A stretch of 37,043 nucleotides of DNA. Source: SHLQ01 sp964445255. GTDB taxonomy: Bacteria; Actinomycetota; Acidimicrobiia; Acidimicrobiales; SHLQ01. The stretch is taken from assembly GCA_964445255.1 (NCBI GenBank), contig CAYUKM010000012.1, positions 1-37,043 on the forward strand, read 5' to 3'. Within the stretch, counting starts at the first letter, position 1, and every line of letters begins with the position of its first letter. Shown piece after piece: positions 31,282 through 37,043 of the stretch. The position numbers and the translations under genes were made by a program. The notes under the pieces were generated by a model. It saw only the letters and a program-made list of their open reading frames with translations, made no database searches and was not told the origin of the DNA.

Positions 31282-34200
31282 CTAACTGGCGAGCCTGTCC
31301 GACACATCCTGTGGTGGGGAAATGGCTGTCGGTGGTCGATCGATGGCGATCTCGATGAAGCTGTCCAATGTCGCAGGACGGCCGGTGAACCAGCCCTGCA
31401 CTCGGTCACAACGCATCCGTCGCAAGGCGTCGAGCTCCTCGTTGGTCTCGACTCCCTCACCCACAACGGTCATACCGAGTTGGTGAGCCATTTCGATTGC
31501 CTTCAACACCACGCTCGCAGCTCCAGGATCGTCGACGATCGGTGTCACGAGCGCACGGTCGAGCTTGAGGATTTGGGCGGGCAGTGCGCTTAGGTACGAC
31601 AGGTTTGCATGTCCCGAGCCAAAGTCATCGATCGCGATCTTCACACCGAGTTCGCGAAGCTCCTCGAGACGCTTGGCGTCATCGGCTGAGGTCTCCACTC
31701 CTTCGGTCACCTCGAAGACCACCCGAGAACGATCGACCTTCGATGCCTCCAACACTCGATCGATCCGGTCGATCAGGTCGTCGTCGGAGAGCTCGTATGG
31801 CGAGATGTTGACCGCTACGTAGGGCTCGTCGCCCGGCAAGAACGGCAGCGCAGCGCACGCCTCTTGCAGCGCGAACTCACCGATCGCGTGAACCAGTCCC
31901 GACTCCTCAGCGAGTGGGATGAACTCAGCGGGCGATACCGGCGTGCCATCCATGCTGCCTCGGATGAGGCACTCGTATCCCACGGTGACGATCGAGTTGG
32001 CGTCGACGACCGGTTGGAAGTGAATCTCCAGATCGCGGTTTTCGAGCGCGGTTTCCAGCCAGCTGACGAGGTGGGTGCGACGTCGGACATCGTCGCGGTA
32101 ACGGGTTTCGAATGGCACGATCTCGGTGATGCGATGCTGCCCGCGCCGCACCGCCGTGGCGAGGTTCGTGAGCGCTTCGGTGAGATCGTTGTGCTCGGGG
32201 TCGATCTCGGCAAGGCCGATAGTTGCCTCGATGGATAGTGCGGCTTCGTCGGTGGCGATTGGTTCGCTAAAGCGGCTCGCAAACGCGGTGGCGAGTCGCT
32301 CGCCGAAATTGGTCGGAACAACGGCCACGAACTCGGGGTCCCCAACGCGAACCAAGCAGGTATCGATTCCTTGCGCCTCAGCCAACACGCGGACCAACCC
32401 GTCGAGCACCTCACCGATCGAGCGAAGGGCATGGTCGCTGGCTTCGCGCCCGGACGAGCCATCGAGTTCGGATAGTTGGGGTGTGACGCCGACCGTCGTC
32501 CAACCGTCGACGGGAATAGGTGCTTTGGCGAACCAGCGGTGCAGGTGAGCGATGTTCGCCAGCCCCGTGGTCAGGTCGTGCTCAAGGTTGTGTGTGGCAT
32601 CTAGTTCGGCGGCCCGGCGTCGATGTACCTGCGAGAGAATTTGACTCGAGGTTTCGACCAGAGCGATGAGCGGCTCGACGCGGGTCGGTTCCGAGTCGCC
32701 AAACATCAAGGTCAAGATCGCTGGCGGACCGTCGGCGAACTCGATCAACGAGGCCACACCTTCGGCCTTGCCGATTCGAATCCGCTTTGCGTGGTCCGAG
32801 CTCGTGGGAATCTCGAGTGCGGAGAACGATGGTGCAAGCTCTACCCCGAGATCGACCAGCGGTGGGCCGCTGGGGTGTTGATGGATGTGGGCTTCTGAGC
32901 CGGCCAACACCTTGGGTAGGTGACGCAAAACTCGACGGGTTAGACCGGCGATGTCGTCTTCGTCCATTGCCGCGGTAGAGATATCGGTGATGACCATCCG
33001 TCGATCGAGTTCTTCGCTCGTCACCTCGTGGTGTGCGGCGCTGGTCGCAAGCGTCGTGTTCATGGTGTCAGCGAGGCGTTCCCAATCGCCTTCGAGGGGA
33101 TCGGTGTCGATGCGTTCCGCGTGGTCACCGACGTGCACCGCTTTCGTGATTCGGTCGATGTCGCCGAATAGATGGTCGACCGTTCCGGTCATGCTGGAAA
33201 ATGCATTGGCAACTACCGCAATCTCATCTCTTGCTGGGTCGTCGATCGCGGTCACTTCACCACGAGACAGCTTGCGAGCTTGCACCGTGAGCGCAGACAG
33301 CGGTTGGACGATGGAGCGACGAAGCACGAGTGTTCCGATCGCCGCCACGACAAGGATCGTTCCGATGACCGCTGCGAGGGTTCCGAGTTGAGCCAGCTCC
33401 GAGTTGCGGAGATCAGCAGTGAAGCGTTGGGTTTGGACTACTTCTTCTGCTGAGAGTTCAGCAAGAGCGACCCGGCGGAACGTCGCTGCATCCCGCAACT
33501 CATCGACCGCTGTCGCTTCTGCGTCCAGGTTGATCGCAAACACGTTGCCGAGCGTTCCTTCGAGCACGTCCCACGCGGGCGACGATTGCAGTTCGTCGAG
33601 CGAGACGCCGCCTTCGTCGGATGCACTTGCGCTGAATCGTTCAAGCGCCTGGAGGGCCACCTCGCGATGACGAACCAGTGTCACTGGGTCCGCGTCACCG
33701 ATGAACAGTTCCAAGTCCTCCTGAAGGAAGGCTTCATGACTTGTGAGGAGGTCGATGACCGCGGCGGCCTTCACGTCGGCTTGGCCGAGGGGCGCTTGGC
33801 TGAGTTGTTCAGCGATGATGCGGTCAAACTCGTGCACGACCGCGGTGTACTCTTGCGCGGCGGCGACGAGTCCACCTTCGCTCCTAAGGCGGCGTGCTTC
33901 AGGCAATACCTGCACGACATCGATCGTTGAGCGCATGCGGAGGGCTTCTTCGATCGGACTGGCGAAGCTGGCGTCGAGCGAATCGAAGTCGGTGTTGATA
34001 ATCGATGGGTCGACGAGTTGGTGACGCTCTTCTTGGACTGCTGACCGGAGTCCGACCAGTTCGCTGACCTCCGCGATGTTGGAGGCGTAATTATTGAGGT
34101 CGCGCACGTGGCGAAGGTCGTCAGCGGCAAGCAACGCGATCACCGCGAGCAGCGCGACGATCGGCAGCAAAGCAAAGAGGATCAGGCGAGGTCCAATTCC

Positions 34201-34305
34201 GATCTTGCGCAGGATTCTTGCCGCGCTTGGTCGCGGGTTCGTTTTCGCCGCGAGAGGCCCATCAGAATTCACCTGTGCCAATCGGATTTCGTCTCCCGCT
34301 TTCAA
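31282..34305 (-). CDS. Membrane c-di-GMP phosphodiesterase: sensor, HAMP, degenerate GGDEF, EAL
   Basis: This protein of up to 1007 residues has membrane helices at about 41-61 and 306-327. The roughly 245-residue outer domain between them is helical and resembles nitrate/nitrite-sensing (NIT) sensors around LRSAVQEERHQLV. A HAMP domain (about 328-380), a further helical/GAF-like region, and a degenerate GGDEF (about 575-735) follow; the signature is RVGDPEF, so no cyclase activity is expected. The EAL domain (about 745-985) keeps all key residues: E778 (ECL), N833, E865, D893-D894, K914, E950, Q970. It should hydrolyse c-di-GMP. The start is unclear: TTG 34305 is the longest, and GGGAG precedes a TTG eight codons later. 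Confidence 0.88.
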   Translation of the reverse strand: MKAGDEIRLAQVNSDGPLAAKTNPRPSAARILRKIGIGPRLILFALLPIVALLAVIALLAADDLRHVRDLNNYASNIAEVSELVGLRSAVQEERHQLVDPSIINTDFDSLDASFASPIEEALRMRSTIDVVQVLPEARRLRSEGGLVAAAQEYTAVVHEFDRIIAEQLSQAPLGQADVKAAAVIDLLTSHEAFLQEDLELFIGDADPVTLVRHREVALQALERFSASASDEGGVSLDELQSSPAWDVLEGTLGNVFAINLDAEATAVDELRDAATFRRVALAELSAEEVVQTQRFTADLRNSELAQLGTLAAVIGTILVVAAIGTLVLRRSIVQPLSALTVQARKLSRGEVTAIDDPARDEIAVVANAFSSMTGTVDHLFGDIDRITKAVHVGDHAERIDTDPLEGDWERLADTMNTTLATSAAHHEVTSEELDRRMVITDISTAAMDEDDIAGLTRRVLRHLPKVLAGSEAHIHQHPSGPPLVDLGVELAPSFSALEIPTSSDHAKRIRIGKAEGVASLIEFADGPPAILTLMFGDSEPTRVEPLIALVETSSQILSQVHRRRAAELDATHNLEHDLTTGLANIAHLHRWFAKAPIPVDGWTTVGVTPQLSELDGSSGREASDHALRSIGEVLDGLVRVLAEAQGIDTCLVRVGDPEFVAVVPTNFGERLATAFASRFSEPIATDEAALSIEATIGLAEIDPEHNDLTEALTNLATAVRRGQHRITEIVPFETRYRDDVRRRTHLVSWLETALENRDLEIHFQPVVDANSIVTVGYECLIRGSMDGTPVSPAEFIPLAEESGLVHAIGEFALQEACAALPFLPGDEPYVAVNISPYELSDDDLIDRIDRVLEASKVDRSRVVFEVTEGVETSADDAKRLEELRELGVKIAIDDFGSGHANLSYLSALPAQILKLDRALVTPIVDDPGAASVVLKAIEMAHQLGMTVVGEGVETNEELDALRRMRCDRVQGWFTGRPATLDSFIEIAIDRPPTAISPPQDVSDRLAS

Positions 34306-34312
34306 TGCCGTT

Positions 34313-34345
34313 GATGGGTGCCATTTGACCTACCGGGCACCCATC
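34313..34345. promoter_or_regulatory. Perfect 10-bp inverted repeat operator between divergent genes
   Basis: GATGGGTGCC (34313-34322) is the exact reverse complement of GGCACCCATC (34336-34345), separated by 13 bases, so the half-sites are 23 bp apart, about two helical turns on one face. It begins just upstream of the EAL gene's start region and ends eight bases before the -10 box at 34354. A dimeric regulator bound here could control both directions. No regulator gene adjoins it. Confidence 0.6.
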
Positions 34346-34353
34346 GATTGCCC

Positions 34354-34359
34354 TACCTT
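34354..34359 (+). promoter_or_regulatory. -10 element of leaderless promoter (leader ORF)
   Basis: TACCTT matches TANNNT and is followed by seven bases and the ATG at 34367 of a nine-codon ORF. Confidence 0.5.
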
Positions 34360-34366
34360 GGGGCTA

Positions 34367-34396
34367 ATGAACAAGAGCCTGCGATCGCATCGGTGA
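34367..34396 (+). CDS. Nine-codon leaderless upstream ORF (MNKSLRSHR)
   Basis: The ATG lies at the position expected for a leaderless start behind TACCTT. The ORF encodes MNKSLRSHR and ends with a TGA that overlaps the GTG start of the next gene as GTGA. A ribosome that starts on the leaderless 5' end would finish exactly at the main start, which has no clear ribosome binding site of its own, so reinitiation would couple the two. Four of nine residues are basic. It is too short to judge by coding statistics. Confidence 0.45.
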   Translation: MNKSLRSHR

Positions 34397-35295
34397 GCAC
34401 GCCAAGTCGCTTGGGTGAGATGGGAGCTCGCATGGCACTTATCGTGCTGATTGCCGCGGTGCTGCTGGGGGCGAGCGCCTTCTTCTTCGAGAGGACGAGC
34501 TCGAACACGACCGCTGTTCCCAAGCGACCCGGGTTTGTGTATGTGCGCAATGCGACCGAAGTCGTAGTCGAGCAGGTCGGTCACGAGGCGGTCGAGTGGG
34601 ACCTTCTCGACGTCTTGCGTGGCGATACGTCGCGCTTCGTTGAGTCGATCGAACCCATCGATACTCGCCAGGCGTTCGTGGGTGTCTGCTGCGACCCGGT
34701 GGACGGCCGTCAGCTGCTTCTTGACTTGCAGGATGGCTCGGTCGAGTTCTTTCCGTTCACCGTCCGGTTCCCGTCGGCGGGCGTGGACGGTGCGCGCTAC
34801 GTCGGCGGCGGATCGACGGTTACCCCGAACAACCTCGGTGCGGTGCTCGCGTATGAGAACGGCGTGGGAGTGGTGGAGCCGGGCCCGGACCTCCTAACGC
34901 GAGATGATGAGGTGGCCTTTCGGCCTGTTCTGTTGCCGGTCGGACGCATCGCCGTAGTCGGTGTAGACGGTGCTCTCATCGTGATCGATGAGCAGGGTGA
35001 GACGCTGGCTCGTTCGGTGATCGGCGATGCGGGCCTCTTCGATTACGACTCGCTAAACGATGTTGTAGTGGCGGTGGTCGAGGGCGAGTCTCTTGCGATC
35101 CTCGATGCGGTTTCTCTCGATGAGATTGACCGCTTTCCGCTCGATTCACCCGTGGTGTCACTCGATGTCAGCGATGGCTGGATCATGATGACGAGATCCG
35201 ACGGAGTACTCGAAGCAGTTCCCTTAGAAGAGCCCACGCAAACGCAAACGCTTGCCGACGTCGGTGTGGAGGTAGGGGCCTGGTTGAGGGAGTGA
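34393..35295 (+). CDS. Membrane-anchored protein of unknown function, beta-rich exterior
   Basis: From the GTG at 34393 this is a 300-residue protein. Residues about 14-34 (MALIVLIAAVLLGASAFFFE) are a single membrane anchor or uncleaved signal. The rest is beta-rich with repeated short strands such as IAVVGVDGALIVIDEQGETLA and VVAVVEGESLAILDAVSLDEIDRFPLDSP, suggesting a small beta-propeller outside the membrane. Two adjacent Cys (GVCCDP) are near residue 98. I do not recognise a family. The frame is open from 34318, but the GTG is favoured because the leader ORF's stop overlaps it and the anchor follows at once. It diverges from the EAL gene and could be regulated together with it. Confidence 0.65.
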   Translation: MSTPSRLGEMGARMALIVLIAAVLLGASAFFFERTSSNTTAVPKRPGFVYVRNATEVVVEQVGHEAVEWDLLDVLRGDTSRFVESIEPIDTRQAFVGVCCDPVDGRQLLLDLQDGSVEFFPFTVRFPSAGVDGARYVGGGSTVTPNNLGAVLAYENGVGVVEPGPDLLTRDDEVAFRPVLLPVGRIAVVGVDGALIVIDEQGETLARSVIGDAGLFDYDSLNDVVVAVVEGESLAILDAVSLDEIDRFPLDSPVVSLDVSDGWIMMTRSDGVLEAVPLEEPTQTQTLADVGVEVGAWLRE

Positions 35296-35298
35296 GTC

Positions 35299-35313
35299 CC
35301 CGGCTAGCGCCGG
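35299..35313. terminator. Short stem at the junction of convergent genes
   Basis: CCGGC (35300-35304) pairs with GCCGG (35309-35313) over TAGC, overlapping the stop codon of the RDD gene, in an 8-bp intergenic gap. Weak evidence for a shared terminator. Confidence 0.25.
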
Positions 35314-35786
35314 CTGGTCAACGTCACTACCCGGGTTTGGGCGATGCGGTCGTACAGGCTTCGGCGTTCGGGGTCGGTGTTGATCAGGTAAACGTTCAGC
35401 GCGGCGACTAGGAGGCCGACTACCGGAACCCATCGGATCAGCAGGGGGATTGTCCGGAGCACGCCTGGGATCCAGCCGGGCGGAGTCGTGTTCGCGTCAG
35501 CCGTGGTGACCCACATCCGCATAAGCCGCTTGCCAGGTGTCCAGCCCAACAATGCCGTCATCGCCGCAGGCACACCAATCACGGAGAAGAAGGTGGTTGC
35601 TATCAATCCAGACTCGCCCGCAAACTCCGAAACGATGATGAGATTGACGACCAACAGCAGCACCAAGAAAATGGTGTCGATGATCGCGGCCGTGATGCGT
35701 TCTCGAACATCCGCGAAGGTGGTCGCTAGTGGGTCCAGTCCCGATGGCGCGCCGGCTGCTGATAGGTCAGCACGTTCGTTAGTCAT
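35304..35786 (-). CDS. RDD-family membrane protein
   Basis: This 160-residue protein has an RDD domain: VRERITAAIIDTIFLV with an R and a D in helix 1, then helix 2, then GWTPGKRLMRMWV with the conserved G-x-x-x-G-K, then a third helix pair, and a conserved C-terminus DPERRSLYDRIAQTRVV. RDD proteins are small membrane proteins; some are Na+/H+ antiporters, but most are uncharacterised. The frame is open to 35903, but the ATG at 35786 is two bases after the stop of the decayed dehalogenase and is the likely start. It is a paralogue of the RDD gene at 36366-36824, sharing TTPP and ERRSL.DR.QTR segments. Confidence 0.85.
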   Translation of the reverse strand: MTNERADLSAAGAPSGLDPLATTFADVRERITAAIIDTIFLVLLLVVNLIIVSEFAGESGLIATTFFSVIGVPAAMTALLGWTPGKRLMRMWVTTADANTTPPGWIPGVLRTIPLLIRWVPVVGLLVAALNVYLINTDPERRSLYDRIAQTRVVTLTSRR

Positions 35787-35788
35787 GC

Positions 35789-36307
35789 TCAGCCCTTCAC
35801 TTCGGAGGCGTACCACTTTGCTAGGGCCGAGCCGATCTCGGCGGCACTGTCCTCTTGGATGAAGTGGCTGCCTTTGACGGTGACCTCGGTTTGGTTGGGC
35901 CACGTCCGACAGAAGTCTCGAATCGGTCCTTTCAGAATCGCGCCGGGTTCGGCGTTGACGAACAGCTTGGGAAGGTCGCTACTTGCAAACCAGTCTGCAT
36001 AGGAGGCGACGATCTCGACGACGTCGGCTGGCTGGCCGTCAATTGGGATCTCGCGAGGCCACGTCAGCGTCGGGCGTCGGTCAGCGGGTTTCGGCTCCAT
36101 CTAGGCGATGCCCGCGAGGCGGTCTTGGTGTCGGTTGGCCCAGTCAAAACCGAGCGCCGAGCCCCAATCGTGGAGCACGAATGTCAGGCGATCGCCCATG
36201 TCGAGGCTGTCGAACAGCCCGTCGGGGTACGAGCGGTGTTCGACGAAGCGGTAATTCTCGAGACCGTTGATCTCGCGGTGTTGCTTAGACAGGGGCGCGG
36301 TGCTCAT
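35789..36307 (-). pseudogene. Decayed haloalkane dehalogenase (LinB/DmbA type)
   Basis: Two adjacent fragments in one frame match haloalkane dehalogenase. The first (36307-36101) has VEHRSYPDGLF and VLHDWGSALGFDWANRH, with the nucleophile Asp in HDWGS, and stops at a TAG where LinB has the Tyr of GIAYME. The second starts on the next codon with ME and jumps to RRPTLTWPREIPIDG, then NAEPGAILKG, FCRTWPNQTEVTVKG and the catalytic His in SHFIQED. Compared with LinB (296 residues), about 65 residues with the oxyanion HGNPTSS are missing near the N-terminus, and about 70 residues of the cap domain are missing in the middle. Only 172 codons remain. An active enzyme is very unlikely. It lies between two RDD paralogues. 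Confidence 0.88.
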
Positions 36308-36365
36308 GGCCCCAGTCTCGCGCAGCCTTATCGCGCGCCGTTAAAGGAGAAGAGCGTGCCGCGTT

Positions 36366-36824
36366 CTATCCAACTAGTTCGCTGGTCTTTACGATGCGGG
36401 TTTGACCGGCTCGGTCGAGAAGGCTGCGACGCTCGTCGTCCGCGTACACGAAGATGATGTTGAGTGCGTGAAACACAATGCCAATGATGGGGATCAGGCC
36501 GAGCAGGCTCACAAGGGTGCGGCGGATGGCTGAGCTCCAACTCGGTGGGGTGGTCGAGGCATCATCGGAAGTGATGCGGGTCTTGTAGAAGAACTTCCCG
36601 GGGGTCAAACCCGAAACCCCCGTCATGATGGTCAATCCTCCGAAGACGAAGATGGTGGCGACAACGAAGGAGAAGGCGGTGCCGCCGCCGCTTACCGAAA
36701 GCACACCGAGGAAGCTGAGGTTCAACAGCACGAGATCGATGAATGTTGCCGGGATGCGTTCGGTCAATCCGCCGAAACGCTCCCGCTCAGCTTCTCCGGG
36801 CTTTTGGTCACCGTTGATGGTCAC
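36366..36824 (-). CDS. RDD-family membrane protein
   Basis: This 152-residue protein has the RDD layout: LTERIPATFIDLVLLNL (helix 1, R and D), a second helix, GLTPGKFFYKTRI, a SLLGLIPIIGIVFHALNIIFVYA helix pair and the terminal DDERRSLLDRAGQTRIV. The C-terminal half is clearly related to the RDD protein at 35304-35786, so the two are paralogues, possibly from a local duplication now separated by the dehalogenase remnant. The function is unknown; a transport or membrane-organising role is the general expectation. Start is GTG with TAGGCT seven bases upstream. It is 58 bp upstream of the decayed gene on the same strand. Confidence 0.85.
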   Translation of the reverse strand: MTINGDQKPGEAERERFGGLTERIPATFIDLVLLNLSFLGVLSVSGGGTAFSFVVATIFVFGGLTIMTGVSGLTPGKFFYKTRITSDDASTTPPSWSSAIRRTLVSLLGLIPIIGIVFHALNIIFVYADDERRSLLDRAGQTRIVKTSELVG

Positions 36825-36831
36825 GGTGGTC

Positions 36832-36837
36832 AGCCTA
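36832..36837 (-). promoter_or_regulatory. -10 element of leaderless promoter (RDD gene)
   Basis: TAGGCT on the minus strand matches TANNNT, with seven bases (GACCACC) before the GTG at 36824. Confidence 0.55.
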
Positions 36838-36890
36838 CGTCTACGACGCCCGAACGTTTTCTCGGGTGCGCATTCCCATAAAACGAGCGA

Positions 36891-36920
36891 TGCGCCCCGA
36901 TACCGAAGTATCGGGGCGCA
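36891..36920 (-). terminator. Strong hairpin terminator of the gene at the right edge
   Basis: A perfect 13-bp stem: TGCGCCCCGATAC (36891-36903) with GTATCGGGGCGCA (36908-36920). On the minus strand the loop is TTCG closed by C-G, the very stable UUCG tetraloop. It starts 18 bases past a minus-strand stop codon and is followed, after seven bases, by GTTTT. This fits an intrinsic terminator for the gene that ends at 36938. Confidence 0.75.
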
Positions 36921-36937
36921 ACGTCAGGATTGCTGTA

Positions 36938-37043
36938 CTACAGGTTTCCGTTGCACGGTTCGCTGTCGACGCTCACTTCGTTTCCGAAGAATGCTCGGAT
37001 GATGAATGCCTCTCGTTCGACGTTGAGGTCGAGGCTGAGGTCG
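36938..37043 (-). CDS. C-terminal end of an unidentified protein (partial)
   Basis: The minus strand is open from the window edge to a TAG at 36938-36940, encoding a 34-residue C-terminus with DLSLDLNVEREAFIIRAFFG and ending EPCNGNL. A strong terminator hairpin follows, which supports it as the true end of a gene. The single Cys close to the end is common in exported actinobacterial proteins with terminal disulfides, but the family cannot be identified from this fragment. Confidence 0.6.
   Translation of the reverse strand, partial: DLSLDLNVEREAFIIRAFFGNEVSVDSEPCNGNL

Noticed and set aside
35304..36824. Insertion sequence or integron carrying the dehalogenase
   Set aside because: No transposase, integrase or terminal repeats are seen near it.

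Overview
The window looks like a GC-rich actinobacterial chromosome segment, probably from the class Acidimicrobiia. The support is the gene set: an F420-type luciferase-like oxidoreductase, an EtfD (Rv0338c-like) membrane iron-sulfur reductase, a divergent Lrp-type regulator with alanine dehydrogenase as in mycobacteria, a mycobacterial-type dCTP deaminase and a DipZ-like thioredoxin. Many starts also fit actinobacterial leaderless promoters. It is a draft assembly: two runs of exactly 100 N lie at 14520-14619 and 14711-14810. This assignment is inference; no rRNA or tRNA gene was seen.

Layout. 1-2487: a truncated VOC protein diverges from a metallo-beta-lactamase-fold hydrolase followed by an alditol-oxidase-like flavoenzyme; a nested palindrome sits between the two promoters. 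2484-5478: a Lin0512-family protein, an AldR-like regulator, alanine dehydrogenase and a phosphotransferase. 5554-8594: a lone solute-binding lipoprotein and an FHA protein with a long acidic linker. 8697-12434: an aspartate-racemase-like protein with an altered second catalytic residue, an LLM oxidoreductase and a secreted FG-GAP/RTX protein. 12449-14493: an alpha/beta hydrolase coupled to a NUDIX hydrolase, and a PhnZ-like HD protein. 14494-15102: no gene; it holds the assembly gaps and a field of hairpin-rich repeats. 15103-17926: thiamine uptake genes thiB and thiP behind a TPP riboswitch, with no ATPase gene visible.

18016-22564: a lipoprotein, glycogen synthase (glgA), a medium-chain reductase and, facing them, glgC. 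22604-26237 (minus strand): PhoD-type phosphatase, a DUF805-like membrane protein, a CcdA-like protein and a TlpA/DipZ-like thioredoxin. 26341-28154: dcd and an overlapping MFS transporter. 28280-34305 (minus strand): etfD with an extra C-terminal helix-hairpin-helix domain, and a large membrane EAL protein. 34367-35295: a nine-codon leader ORF whose stop overlaps the start of a membrane-anchored protein, behind a strong inverted repeat. 35304-36824: two RDD-family paralogues flank a decayed haloalkane dehalogenase. 36891-37043: a perfect hairpin and the end of another gene.

Main observations. At least twelve starts have a TANNNT hexamer 6-8 nt upstream, the geometry of leaderless transcripts. 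Three good operator candidates are visible (280-316, 3304-3320, 34313-34345). I see no phage, CRISPR array, insertion sequence or defence island. The least explained parts are the hairpin repeat field, the leader ORF with its operator, the atypical racemase and the EtfD fusion.
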